Assembly: GCA_023091665.1 (NCBI GenBank)
Contig: JALJCQ010000013.1
Span: forward strand, 3,224,001 to 3,288,000
Direction of reading: 5' to 3'
Source: Pythium myriotylum
Lineage: Eukaryota; Oomycota; Peronosporomycetes; Pythiales; Pythiaceae
DNA length: 64,000 nucleotides
Shown here: positions 22,273 through 32,405 of the stretch, piece after piece
How the letters are laid out: every line of letters starts with the position of its first letter
Numbering within the stretch: position 1 is the stretch's first letter
Program-made: the position numbers and the translations under genes
The notes under the pieces: model-generated
What the model saw: only the letters and a program-made list of their open reading frames with translations
The model's database searches: none
Told to the model about the DNA's origin: nothing

Positions 22273-22863
22273 GTTGCATTTGTGTCGTTGACAAACTCCC
22301 AACAATTTACGGTGTTTAATCTCAGTACATTTTCCTGAAGCTCCTCTACAGAGACGAAACCTTTAGCACTTCCTCTACAAGAGATCGGTCTGACCCTGGC
22401 TGCGAAACCAATGCCCAGACGCGATCCAACCCGAAAAGGTGCGGCGAGTCCTTTCCAACGGCCGATCCGTCTTACCAGAGCCCTCTCTCGCAGTCGCTCG
22501 TCGTCTGCGTCTTCTGTCCCAGTCGCCACCACGCAGCCAAGTCTCACTTTTCGCGAGAGACGACCTGGCCCGCCTTTCCCGCGTCGCCCACCCACGGTCT
22601 CCGTTAAAGAGCTCCCAAACGTCCTCCCAGCTCGACCCAAAGCGGATTCTTCCAATTCAGAACCCCGTACAAGCAGCTTTCGTTTACGCGAGAGCAGTGC
22701 GACGAGGCCGCCAAAGTTTTGCCACCGCGCGGAACAGTCGTCGAGAGCCCTGCGAGTTATTTCCGGCGTTCTCAGGATCTCGTGGCCTGGGCGGAACAGA
22801 TCTCGGCCCTTCACGTCGGCAGCCAAGTGCCACTTGCGCTTTTCCGCGCAGCGACCTCTCCCC

Positions 22864-24213
22864 ATGCCGCTGCCGTTTCCCTTCGGCGGCTCGTCGTCGT
22901 ACTACCGACTGCCCAAGCGCAAGTACAGTGGCTCGATCGCGGACCTCGCGAGCTTGAGCGCAAGCCAATGCCACGTCATCGTGGATTGCGACAAGTCGGC
23001 GTACGATCTGGTCAAGTCGAGTCCATCAGCAAGTGACACGAGGCTCAAGATATCCGCCGGCTCGACTTCCGGCTCATGGCTCTGGTTCTGCGGCGTTTGT
23101 CGGTCTGTGGACCTCCGCGAGCTCGCGGGTTTCGTCGTGTGGGAGGCGCTGGTCGTGCTGGTGGCGGTGCTCTCCGTCTCTGCGTGGATCCTGTTTTTCC
23201 GCTTCGTCGTCGCGCCGGATGAGCCGGGTCTGCGAGCCAAGTATGGCGCCGCGTGGGCAACGTTCACGGCGCTTGTGCTGTACGCGCGGAGATGTCTCCA
23301 CGCGCAGAGCTCCACGTGCATGCGCTCGCTCGCGGAGCACGCCGAGATCTTCGTGGGTGTATCGCTCGTCATGGTTTTCTCGACCAACATAGCCTTTTTC
23401 CTCCACAAGCCATCCTCTGAGCCGTTGCGCGACCTCGGCTTCATGCTCGTCCCCGCGCAGGACGATCACTCGCCGTGGCGACCGCTCAGCGACCTCATGA
23501 CGGCGCTGCTGCCCATCCTGTTCATGTTCCAGAGCTACCTCATGACCCGCGAGAACCGCTGCCGCGTCATGACGACTTTCTTCCGTGTCGCCACGGTCTG
23601 CTACGCGCTGCGCACGCTCACGGTCTCGCTCACCTCGCTGCCCGGGCCAGCGCCGCACTGCCGCCCGGGGAGCGCACTCTACTTGCCGCCCGAGTCCTGG
23701 CTCGATGTGGTCACGCGCGTGGGCCCCATGTACGGCAAATTCTTCTCCTGCGGTGACCTCATCTTCTCGGGCCACATGGCCTACACCAACACGGCCATGC
23801 TGCTCTACCTGCGCACGCTCGATCGGTATTTTGTGCGCTTCTCGCGGCTGCGATGGACGGCCGGCGGCGCCTACATGTTCGCGCTCGCTGTGCTTTGCAT
23901 CTCGGGACGCAAGCACTACACTGTGGACGTTGTGCTAGGCGCCATGATCTCGACGCTCGTCTTCTTCCACTTCGAGCATGGCTGGGTGCCTGTCTGTCTC
24001 CAGCCACCAGAGGACTACGCGCTCATGCTAAGCCGTCAGCTCGGCGGGAGACGCCGAGGCACATCCACGGCGTCGACCGTCTCGGGCCGCAGCAAGTCGG
24101 ACATGGACCTGTATGAGGATGAAGAGGAGATGGTAGAGCCACCACTCAAGCGGATCGTCGTCATCGATGCTGATAAGGACGGCGGCAACCCAGCCATAGA
24201 CTTTATCTGCTGA
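22864..24213 (+). CDS. Sphingomyelin-synthase / PAP2-like membrane transferase
   Basis: The predicted protein is 449 aa from MPLPFPFGGS. Several membrane segments are visible (for example ALVVLVAVLSVSAWILFF). The signature of the sphingomyelin synthase family is present: RTLTVSLTSLPGP, then CGDLIFSGHMAYTNT, then GRKHYTVDVVLGAMIS. The His in SGH and the His and Asp in HYTVD form the lipid-phosphate transferase triad. The family moves a phospho-headgroup onto ceramide, or hydrolyses it, in Golgi, plasma-membrane or ER bilayers. The exact headgroup here cannot be told. The acidic C-terminal tail (DLYEDEEEMVEPP) is cytosolic in relatives. In-frame sequence back to 22411 is Arg/Ser-rich and probably leader. 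Confidence 0.8.
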   Translation: MPLPFPFGGSSSYYRLPKRKYSGSIADLASLSASQCHVIVDCDKSAYDLVKSSPSASDTRLKISAGSTSGSWLWFCGVCRSVDLRELAGFVVWEALVVLVAVLSVSAWILFFRFVVAPDEPGLRAKYGAAWATFTALVLYARRCLHAQSSTCMRSLAEHAEIFVGVSLVMVFSTNIAFFLHKPSSEPLRDLGFMLVPAQDDHSPWRPLSDLMTALLPILFMFQSYLMTRENRCRVMTTFFRVATVCYALRTLTVSLTSLPGPAPHCRPGSALYLPPESWLDVVTRVGPMYGKFFSCGDLIFSGHMAYTNTAMLLYLRTLDRYFVRFSRLRWTAGGAYMFALAVLCISGRKHYTVDVVLGAMISTLVFFHFEHGWVPVCLQPPEDYALMLSRQLGGRRRGTSTASTVSGRSKSDMDLYEDEEEMVEPPLKRIVVIDADKDGGNPAIDFIC

Positions 24214-24637
24214 CATCTTTTAGAAATAACAGACAACAAGAGCGCCGTGTATAGTACGAGTATTGGTCTCCATGACCAACCCATTGTTATCCAGGCACGT
24301 TTGATACGAAGGCTGACAATGTATTCCTTTTGCGTCGAAGTGATGATCAAACTTGGTCTGTGATGCTTCAATACATGCAGCTGTGGCCATGATTTCGACT
24401 ATCTTCTGCAGCAAGACCTGCGTCTAGGTCAATATTACCGCACGCGAGCTGAGAAAGCGGAGAGACTGCTACTATTCGGCGGAATGTTTTGCGTACCGAC
24501 CGAAAGAAACAACACCTGGTGTCACAAATGTCTGATTGGAGACAACCTCTCGGTAACCTCAGAGCTTTCAAGTGGAAGCGCGAAAGTTCGCCTGTCCCTC
24601 TCACGTAGTACCCTTGTTCCACGTTCTAGTTGTGACA
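24214..24637. other. Convergent intergenic region
   Basis: This separates the 3' ends of the sphingomyelin-synthase-like and Tudor-like genes. No coding or RNA feature was recognised. Confidence 0.4.
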
Positions 24638-26563
24638 TCAGCGAAGTGGTCTCAGCTCGTCGTGGGGCACTCTCTTGACAACGCGGCCCGTGAGCAGCTC
24701 GATATCGTATCGCTTGTCATGGTGACGTCTGTCTCTCGATATTGCGCTCATTGACGGGCGTCGTATCGATAGCACGCGAGCTTTGAAAGTCCGTGGTTGC
24801 TCGGCATGTCGTTTGGTGGCCGTTGGCTGCCACAGTACGCGATCACCAACATCAAACGAGTACTGCGGCTCCTCATCTTGCTCAAAGGGACGGATTCGCT
24901 TGGCCTGAACAGCCTCAAAGACGCTGCCGTTCGCTGCGCGAATGTCGTAGAACCACGATTTCTTGATCCGCTTCAATATCTTACCGTGAAACCACCGATG
25001 GCGGGCAAAAAAGAGCACGCTGTCGCCTTTCTTGAATTCGACGCCACCCTCGTCTTCCGAGCTAAAGTCCAGACGCACAACCGCGACCTTTTCTTCTCCA
25101 GAATCCTCAGAGGAAGACGACGATGATGTCAGCTCGGTGAACTTGCACCCATCGTTGACTCGACGGAACCCATCGGCGTGAGGGCGTATCCGCATGAGTT
25201 CTTTCAGACTGTAGATGTGGCTCATGGGCTGAAAACACTGTCGTTGTGGACTGCGTTGCGATCCCCACTGGGGATCCTTGCATTCTTGTTCGTTCAGTGG
25301 AATATCGACGTCCACGTGGAGAATCTCCCCTTGCCAGCGGACCTGACTCTTCTCTTGGTTATCAACGCGAAGGCATGAATTCGCGAAAGACGAAACGCTC
25401 GCTGCAGCTTTGGCAAAGTGGCGCTCATAGTCGGCAACCCTGTTCTTTCGCTTGGGGCTCTTCCCAATGGACGAACGAGGTTTCGGCAGCGACAGGGCTT
25501 GATTGTCATGAAGCCTCACCAAATCTAGCTGAAGAACGAGTGGATTTTTAACACCAACTTCGACGAGGTTCTCACTCGGAGGCGAAGTCGCCACTGGCTC
25601 GGTTCCATCGACTGTCTTCAGATCCTTGGAAGTGGCAGTGACCGGTTCGACAGGTGGCGAATTCCTATGAAGCGCCCGTCGTCGTCGCTTCTGAACGCAA
25701 CGTCGAAGAAATCGTAGCAGTTGCACGGTCGAAACCAACTTGCATGTCGTGATTTGTTGGTTTGAACTGAGTTTTGAGGTGGCTGCCAACACGCTATCGG
25801 AGGATTCGGCAGAATCAATTGGCAGGGCAGATTGTTCACTTAGCGCTGCGGAGATCGAACTAGCGCAGTCATCTGTCTCCATGGATTCGGCGTTTTGAGG
25901 TGAAACGGAGGTGTTTTCAGCCACATCGACGGGATTGATCACCTGCGTTGCACCAAACGGCTCCGACGAGAGCACGGACTCTTCTCGAGTCGTCACGTCT
26001 GTCACAAGACATGGTGAATCTTGTCCAGACGGCTTCACTGCATCGCTTGGCCTTGTCTGCTCCAATATTCCACCCTTTTCCACAGCCTCCTTCGGTGGCG
26101 GCGAGGCTCCAGCCTGTGGTTCCTCCTTTCTTACTTCGCTCGCGTCTTCTTCTGCCTTCTCTCCAACTGACCCACAATGGTGACTCTCCGCCTTCGCCTC
26201 ATGATCAGTTGCAAGCGAGCCCGAATAATCATACACGACCGACTCCGCCGTGCGCTTGGCCGTCGACTTGGGCGGCAGAATGAGGTCTTCCCATCGCACA
26301 CAGGCGCCGCTCGCTCGCTTCTTCCCCACGCGAGTCCTCTGTGCTCTCGTTCGCTTTGTCTTCGGAGACGTGACCGGCGCTTGTTCCGGCGGCAGATCCT
26401 CGACCAGAAAGAAGCGGTCGAACGTGCGGTCGTAGACGACGCGCAGTTTCTCGCATTTGCTCGCACTGCTCTGCACCGAACGATTCACCTCTCGCTGAAA
26501 TGGAATCGCGACCCGCGCGATGCGTGTCGACGGCGAGAGCAATTCGGCGTCGCCATCCGCCAT
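24638..26563 (-). CDS. Tudor/Agenet-like domain protein, otherwise uncharacterised
   Basis: One exon encodes 641 aa. The N-terminal 450 residues are low complexity, rich in Ser, Glu and basic clusters (GKSPKRKNRVADYERHF). The C-terminal 130 residues contain two beta-rich Tudor/Agenet-like units. The first begins FKKGDSVLFFARHRWFHGKI and the second begins YSFDVGDRVLWQPTATKR and ends VVKRVPHDELRPLR. Such domains commonly read methylated histones or other methylated proteins, so a chromatin role is plausible but unproven. It shares a divergent promoter with the eS25 gene. Confidence 0.6.
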   Translation of the reverse strand: MADGDAELLSPSTRIARVAIPFQREVNRSVQSSASKCEKLRVVYDRTFDRFFLVEDLPPEQAPVTSPKTKRTRAQRTRVGKKRASGACVRWEDLILPPKSTAKRTAESVVYDYSGSLATDHEAKAESHHCGSVGEKAEEDASEVRKEEPQAGASPPPKEAVEKGGILEQTRPSDAVKPSGQDSPCLVTDVTTREESVLSSEPFGATQVINPVDVAENTSVSPQNAESMETDDCASSISAALSEQSALPIDSAESSDSVLAATSKLSSNQQITTCKLVSTVQLLRFLRRCVQKRRRRALHRNSPPVEPVTATSKDLKTVDGTEPVATSPPSENLVEVGVKNPLVLQLDLVRLHDNQALSLPKPRSSIGKSPKRKNRVADYERHFAKAAASVSSFANSCLRVDNQEKSQVRWQGEILHVDVDIPLNEQECKDPQWGSQRSPQRQCFQPMSHIYSLKELMRIRPHADGFRRVNDGCKFTELTSSSSSSEDSGEEKVAVVRLDFSSEDEGGVEFKKGDSVLFFARHRWFHGKILKRIKKSWFYDIRAANGSVFEAVQAKRIRPFEQDEEPQYSFDVGDRVLWQPTATKRHAEQPRTFKARVLSIRRPSMSAISRDRRHHDKRYDIELLTGRVVKRVPHDELRPLR

Positions 26564-26810
26564 GGCGCTGAGCGCGAATGACGCCGCTTCCCCGTCAGGC
26601 GGCTCGCGTGCGGGCGGTTACAGCGCTCGTCCGTTTTTAGCAGGAAACCATGCGAGCGTCTCCACACGACGCAAGCGCATGTCGACCACGTTGGTGGATG
26701 CGCATGCATGGGTCATCTTGCCTCTCCCCAACCGTCACATGGACCTGATCCCTTCCTATGATCCCCTACAATCTGATCCCTTCCTCTGATTCCGACCGTC
26801 CCTACTAAGT

Positions 26811-26838
26811 ACGGTTCAGTGAACCGTGCACGGTTCAC
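26811..26838. promoter_or_regulatory. Overlapping palindromes in a bidirectional promoter
   Basis: GTGAACCGTGCACGGTTCAC at 26819-26838 is a perfect 20-bp palindrome. It overlaps a second inverted pair, ACGGTTCA-G-TGAACCGT, at 26811-26827, giving three GGTTCA half-sites in 28 bp. It sits between the divergent Tudor-like and eS25 genes, about 160 bp upstream of the eS25 ATG. A dimeric transcription-factor site is the simplest reading. Confidence 0.5.
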
Positions 26839-26997
26839 CTCCAGGGGTAGGGTTATTCGGGCCCCGGGCCCGGTCCTCCTCGGCCCAGTCACGAGTCTCG
26901 GCCTCGGTAACCAGCCATCCATTCCCGACCGCTTTTGGTGCCGGTCGGCGCCTTGGACACTGCCACTCTAGGAGCTCAGGAGAGAGAGGAAGCAACC

Positions 26998-27753
26998 ATG
27001 GTAAGCGACTTGCAGGGCGGCCGCGGGCGAGCGCGCGGCGACGGGGGAGCGCGCGGCGCCACGACGAGCGTCTGCGCGGCGGAAAGACGCGTCCGACGGT
27101 GGCGCGGCGGCCGCGAACCGAGCCGAATTGGCGCCAAACGAGCCCCGCGACTGCAGCGACCGAGACAACCGCGAACAGGACGAACAGATGAAGCGAGGCT
27201 CAAGAGCCATGACCGAGCGATACGCAGAGCGAGTAGAGGCGGTTGTCGAGGTCGATCGTTCGTCGGTCGGCGTCGGTCGGCGTCGGTGGTTCGAGTGGCG
27301 TCGACTGCAGCGTGCTATACTTCCCCCGATCGCGTCGCTGCGCTCGCTCGCGTGCCGTGGAGCTGACACTGGAGGCGCGTGAGCAGTGGATTGACAGTTG
27401 CCGTGCCTCTGTAGCCGCCGAAGACGCAGCAGAAGACGAAGGAGCAGAAGATGGCCGCCGCCATGGCTGGTGGCCGTAACAAGGGCAAGAAGAAGTGGTC
27501 GAAGGGCAAGGTCCGTGAGAAGGTCGCCAACAAGGTCCTCTACGACCAGGAGGCCTACGAGCGTCTTCTCGTCGAGGTCCCGAAGATGAAGCTCATCTCG
27601 GCCTCGGCCGTCGTCGAGCGTCTTAAGGTCACGGCCTCGCTCGCCCGCGCCTCGATCCACGAGCTCGAGGAGAAGGGCCTCATCCAGAAGGTCCTCTCGC
27701 ACCACGCGCAGCTCATCTACACGCGCGCCGGTGCTGCTGCCCAGGACGAGTAA
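26998..27753 (+). CDS. RPS25: 40S ribosomal protein eS25
   Basis: The gene is modelled as an ATG-only exon (26998-27000), a 414-bp GT-AG intron (27001-27414), and a second exon 27415-27753. This restores the conserved start M-PPKTQQKTKEQK before the Lys-rich KGKKKWSKGKVREKV. The protein is 113 aa, close to other eS25 proteins. Family landmarks are LISASAVVERLKV, SLARASIHELEEKGL and the C-terminal HAQLIYTR. eS25 sits in the head of the small ribosomal subunit. The intron begins GTAAGCG directly after the ATG and is GC-rich and much longer than others in the window. Starting instead at the internal Met (27451) would drop twelve conserved-looking residues. Confidence 0.92.
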
Positions 27754-27897
27754 GCGTCTTGCCTCTAGCTTTGCGATGATGCCCTTCTCGGAATGGATGC
27801 CGAAACTGTAATACATGGAGAAAATGAGCTCTCAAGGGGTTCCTCTCCCTCTCTTCTGGCGGATCAAACGCGTTTTCCATTGTCGATACAGTACTGC

Positions 27898-28725
27898 TTA
27901 TCCACTGAATGCCAAGGCCAGCGCTTGCTTCTGCTTGGCCTTGTGCTGCTGCCTCGCGTGCTTGGCCTTCGTCAGGCCCGATGCAAAGAGCTTGCTGTCC
28001 GGATCCGTGGCCACCACGAGCTCCAAATCCTCCACTGCTTCATCGAACTGCTTGGTCTGAAGATATGCCTGGCTGCGGCGATAGCGAGCTTTCACGTGCG
28101 AAGGGTCCAGTGCGAGCGCGCACGAGGTGTGGTGTATGCACTCGTCCATCTTCGTCAGTTTCCAGTAGCAGGTTGCGAGGTTCGCATGGCACGGGATCGC
28201 AATGCTGTTCACACGCTCTTGCTCTTCAGATGAGAACGTGCACTTGGACGTCGGGCACTCTAGCCAATCCAGCGCCCTCCGATACGCGCGTACAGCTCGC
28301 TGGACCTCGTCGGCCTTGAAGCGGTCGTTGCCGCGCTGGCGATGGAACTCGGCGCGGTGGAGCTTGGCGTCGAACCACGACGCGTACAATCGACTCTCTT
28401 CGTCCTCAGCAGCGTCTGCCTGGCCTTTTGCCTGCAGCATACAGTAGAGATCGTCGCTGCCGTCGGGCGCTTGGAGTCCCAGGACAGAGGCCTTGAGCTG
28501 GAAGGAGCATTCTTTGCTCTCGGCGCCTTCAAGTTGGAGCAGCTTCTCTGCTTCTCGACGGATCTCCGGCACGATCTCAGGGTGGAGCGTGCTCACCAAG
28601 ACGCCTTCCGACTCCGCGGACGACAGCACACCGTCTTTACGCAGCCACCGCGCCGGAAACACGCCCTCGGCGATGGTGTCCGTGAGCGCAGCATCCGTGC
28701 AGACCCGCCATTCGACCTCGACCAT
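27898..28725 (-). CDS. TPR-repeat protein, FKBP-like C-terminal architecture
   Basis: From MVEVEWRVCTDAAL the protein is 275 aa. The second half holds tetratricopeptide repeats: FHRQRGNDRFKADEVQRAV, then PCHANLATCYWKLTKMDECI, then VKARYRRSQAYLQTKQFDEA. It ends in a basic helix (HARQQHKAKQKQ). This is the arrangement of immunophilin-type co-chaperones, but no complete FKBP domain is visible. The frame stays open upstream (VPRGYACGYTLGYTTPHDE) without a good ATG, so an additional 5' exon is likely and the start given is provisional. It converges with eS25, with stop codons about 145 bp apart. Confidence 0.6.
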   Translation of the reverse strand: MVEVEWRVCTDAALTDTIAEGVFPARWLRKDGVLSSAESEGVLVSTLHPEIVPEIRREAEKLLQLEGAESKECSFQLKASVLGLQAPDGSDDLYCMLQAKGQADAAEDEESRLYASWFDAKLHRAEFHRQRGNDRFKADEVQRAVRAYRRALDWLECPTSKCTFSSEEQERVNSIAIPCHANLATCYWKLTKMDECIHHTSCALALDPSHVKARYRRSQAYLQTKQFDEAVEDLELVVATDPDSKLFASGLTKAKHARQQHKAKQKQALALAFSG

Positions 28726-28889
28726 GATGATCTCATCGTGAGGGGTAGTGTAACCCAGAGTGTAACCACATGCATAACCACGCGGCACTTTTTCCTGGCT
28801 GCAAAGGCGACTTCGTTCAGCACGGATGCCGCAACGACCTCAAGCATGATCTCGGTGGCTCTTTGTGCTGGTGGGTCGTACACGCCGAT

Positions 28890-29750
28890 CGTGGTGTCGA
28901 GTTACTCTCTTCACGTGCAGCCAAGGAGAGCAAGAGGCTATGAGGTCACAAGGTGCCCAAGGTGGTTGGAGTTCGTTCTAAATCCTGTAGTAGAGCATTA
29001 TTCTGAAAACAACTTTATCAATTGTTAAGTTAAGCTTACTTAATGATGTTATATATTATTACCTGCCGAAATAAATACTCATAAAAGAGATGGCTTCGGA
29101 CTACGTCGCTGTGGGAGATCATGTGGTCATTTCCGAATTCGCCGCCAAGAGCACAAGTCGTCCACCAGTGCAGTCGCACTCACTGGCGTGCCGTGCACCT
29201 GCTCGTACCCAGAGCCGTTGCGAGTCCTCAGCCAGACCCACCAGAGGTCAGCAGCAGAAGCGAGACTGACCCCTTTGTCGCTCGAAGGGCCGGTCTGGGT
29301 GAGGCCTTCGTCGCTGTTGGGTCGTGGAGGTGAGCGTGGGCGGATCCACAGCGCGCGAGTGAATATGAATGCCCAGACAACTGCATGCAGTATGTGTGGG
29401 TGTGCGTATGAGTGTGGTTGCCTCGATGGATTTAGGCATCAGCCAAGAAATACGCGGTGCCGCTGACGACCGTTGGAAGCCGAGCACTTCCGTAGAAGTC
29501 GGCGACGCAGCGTTTGTTGTACATTGGCACTGCCTTCTTCTGGTGTATCATCGCAGGAAGTGGAACTTGAGCGTGTAGACCATGGTTTCGCGCAACTCCA
29601 TTCAGTGAGCCGATTCCTCGATGATTCACTCTTCACATATGTGCCCGCCTGTATGATTTCGCTGTTTACGAGCGCGAGCTGATGTCTGTTGCTTTGAACT
29701 TGGAAACACCTCATCAAGCACGAGGCGGTGGACAACAACCGTGTCGCCTC
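28890..29750. other. Intergenic stretch
   Basis: About 0.85 kb lies between the TPR gene promoter and the 3' end of the secreted-protein gene. It contains an AT-rich patch near 29000-29090 and short frames only. No feature is recognised. Confidence 0.4.
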
Positions 29751-30362
29751 TCACAGAAGATCCACCAGCGCGATGACACCAACAACCAATACGAGGATGC
29801 CAAGTCGAAGCGACAGCGCGTCGCACGCGTAGTAGCGGTCCCACTCGTTGCGGAGACACATGAAATCCTCGAGCTCACAATTCCAGTGGCCGCACTCGCC
29901 AAGATGGGTGCATAGTAACCGCGCCGAGTTTTCAAGGCAAAAGTCGTGGGTGATACACGTGTTGGCCGAGACCTGCGCGCACGTGCAGCGCGATCTGGCC
30001 ATTGCGAGCTGGTGGAGCGAGTCGCTAGCAAGACACTCGTTCGAGCACATGGCCGAGCGCAGATCGCTCTGCTCAATGGGGCCGTATTTTCCCGCTCGAA
30101 TTTCCTTGAGGTATTTGATGCGTGATTCGCACATGGTCGCCATGATAAAGATGTCGGCGCCTTCGTCCGAGTTGATGAAGTCTTGATAGAGCTGCACGTC
30201 GCACTCGAGTCCGTCGCCGAGCCGACGATGGGACTGGTTGTGGCGTTTCCCGTTGGCTTGAAGCGGCGAAAGACTGGCGTTAGACGCGCAAATGCAATTG
30301 CAATAGACCAACAGACTCAGCACGAGCAGCAGCACGCTCGGTGTACAGCGAGCGATGGCCAT
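29751..30362 (-). CDS. Secreted Cys-rich protein with C-terminal hydrophobic anchor
   Basis: The protein is 203 aa from MAIARCTPSV. Residues 1 to about 26 form a clear signal peptide (SVLLLVLSLLVYCNCICA). The mature part has many cysteines, clustered in MCSNECLASD, RCTCAQVSANTC and LLCTHLGECGHWNCE, suggesting several disulfides. The last residues (LRLGILVLVVGVIALVDLL) are hydrophobic right to the stop, fitting either a membrane segment or a GPI-anchor signal. No family is recognised. A surface-exposed protein is the best description. Confidence 0.65.
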   Translation of the reverse strand: MAIARCTPSVLLLVLSLLVYCNCICASNASLSPLQANGKRHNQSHRRLGDGLECDVQLYQDFINSDEGADIFIMATMCESRIKYLKEIRAGKYGPIEQSDLRSAMCSNECLASDSLHQLAMARSRCTCAQVSANTCITHDFCLENSARLLCTHLGECGHWNCELEDFMCLRNEWDRYYACDALSLRLGILVLVVGVIALVDLL

Positions 30363-30530
30363 GGTGGGCAACGGAGCTTCTGGACGCGAAAGGACATGAT
30401 GCGGCAGATTTTCCAACCCAACTCTTAACAAATTGAAACATAAATTGTTCTTAACCGTTAGAGTTTCAAACTGAAGTGGTGACCATCACTCTTCTTCGCT
30501 TATGTTGCTGCTCGGTGGAATTCGAGGAAA

Positions 30531-32176
30531 ATGAGCGGGAAGCGGAAGCTGACGCCAGCGCTCGAGGCCGCCGCGGCGTGCGATGGCGTCGCGAGCCGCG
30601 CGATGAACCTGCTGGCGCCAGAGTTCGAGTTATTAGGTACGCGCTCGCGGTTTCCGCGTCGGAATTGGCTCGGTAGAAGCTGAGTTATGGGCGCTTTGAA
30701 CGGATTCACAGATCCGAACCCGGACATCCACGCGCTCTTCCTGGTACGAGGCTATCGTGCCGTTACTAAGTGAGTAGTGAAAACGGACGCGTCTGATATG
30801 CGCGTACATGTAGGAGTACAACGAGATGTTCTTCTTTGGGAAGCTCGACGGCTGCGAGGTCAAGTGGAGCAAGCGCATGACGCTCTGGTACGGGCGACTG
30901 GTTTCTGTTGGAAATCTCATGATTGATAACCGGACCATGCGCACAGCGCTGGGCTGTGCTCCTACCAGCCAAGCAGCGGCTTCTGCTCCATCCGCTTGAG
31001 GTCTGTGGGGATGTTTCTCTCGTTTTCTGGTGTCACAAATTTTGATTTGTACTTGTTTAGTGAACCGCTTCTGAAGCTTCGGCCTCGCAGCGACCTTATC
31101 AACACGCTTCTTGTACGTGCTTTCGATCAAGTGTGGTGAATTGATGAAACTGAACTTTCGCGGATGACCAGCACGAGATGATCCACGCGTTCATCTTCGT
31201 CTTCAGTCCCGTGCGGGACCGGGACGACCACGGACCGGTCTTTCAGTCGCATATGAATCGTATCAACCAGGCAGCCGGCACAGTCATTACGGTCTATCAC
31301 ACGTTTCACGACGAGGTAGACACGTACAGGCAGCACTGGTGGCAATGCGACGTGAGTCTACCGCTGACTGTGGGTCACTGCTAAGGTTGGTTCTTACGCG
31401 TACGTGTACTTACCAGGGCCCATGTCGTCACAAACGGCCGTACTTTGGCTTGGTGAAACGCTCAATGAACCGTCCACCAGGGCCGCGAGATCCGTGGTGG
31501 CAGGACCATGAGGTTGGCTTATGTAACGAGCAGTGTGCTGTTGGGTTTCTTGCATTTCGCTGAGCTTTTCGATTTCGAACAGAAAAACTGCGGAGGAACG
31601 TACAAGAAGATCAAAGACCCCCCAGGATTCAAGGAGAAGCAAGAAAAAAAGTTGATGCGGCAGCAACAAAAGAAAGAAAAGGAGAAAATGGCGCCGAGCG
31701 TGAAGAATTTCTTCTCGTCCGCCACACCAGCCATACCAGATGGCCAGCTCCAAGAAGACCAAACCAAGGGAAAGACTGCGACAACAAAGAAACCCAAAGT
31801 CGCGAAGCCGTCGAAAAAGGACGAGCCAACGTGGCTGGACACGATGCGCAAACCAGATTCATCGACTCCACTTTCTGAACCTCCCAAGTCCGAGTCCTTG
31901 CAAATCCCATTTGCGGTTCCAGAGCACGCAGTACTGGTCGCTGGAGACGATGGCGACTTCTTCCTCGTCGGTGATGTTGGCGCGATCTTCCAGCTAGACA
32001 AGCGTTCGCCGCAGCTTTTAATGCAAGATAGCCACCCATCACAGTCTTCTACTAGCGGATTTGTCGACCTAACGGAGACTGATGACGAAGGATGTGAAGC
32101 GAGCTCTCCAGGACCTGGCAGACCGCCCCAAAGCGAGACCAAGCCCTCAAAAGTGGAGATCATCGAAATTGACTAA
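30531..32176 (+). CDS. SPRTN: SPRTN/Spartan-like DNA-protein crosslink metalloprotease, eight exons
   Basis: Exons are 30531-30636, 30712-30743, 30814-30887, 30947-31000, 31061-31112, 31172-31351, 31417-31512 and 31583-32176. All introns are 59-75 bp with GT-AG borders, and the joined frame gives 395 aa. The SprT domain is unmistakable: DPNPDIHALFLEYNEMFFFG, VKWSKRMTLCAG, SEPLLKLRPRSDLINTLL, the zinc-protease motif HEMIH (residues 107-111), NQAAGTVITVYHTFHDEVD and the Cys-rich HWWQCDGPCRHKRPYFG ending NCGGTYKKI. SPRTN cleaves proteins crosslinked to DNA during replication. The C-terminal tail is Lys/Ser-rich, with an acidic FVDLTETDDEG resembling a SUMO-interacting motif. No C-terminal UBZ zinc finger, present in the human protein, is visible. 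Confidence 0.92.
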
Positions 32177-32405
32177 GTTCAAAATGTGCTCTAGCTATCC
32201 TCAATATTTACAAGAGCTTTGCCGCTGGCTAGTCGTCGTGGGTGATGTGACGTAGGACGAGATTGCCAGAACCTTTCTGTCTTGGCGGCGACATACTGAG
32301 AGCTTCGGCGTTGCGGTCCTCGACACCACTATGGAGGATATTAACAAGTTTGTACATCAGCGTTTCCGTGAATCCCACGACCTCAGCCCCCTCTCCCCGG
32401 CAAAA

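Noticed and set aside
22411..22863. N-terminal extension of the sphingomyelin-synthase-like protein
   Set aside because: Arg/Ser/Pro-rich, unlike family N-termini. A good ATG at 22864 precedes protein-like sequence.
27451..27753. eS25 beginning at its internal Met
   Set aside because: The upstream in-frame PPKTQQKTKEQK joined to an ATG-only exon better fits the family start.
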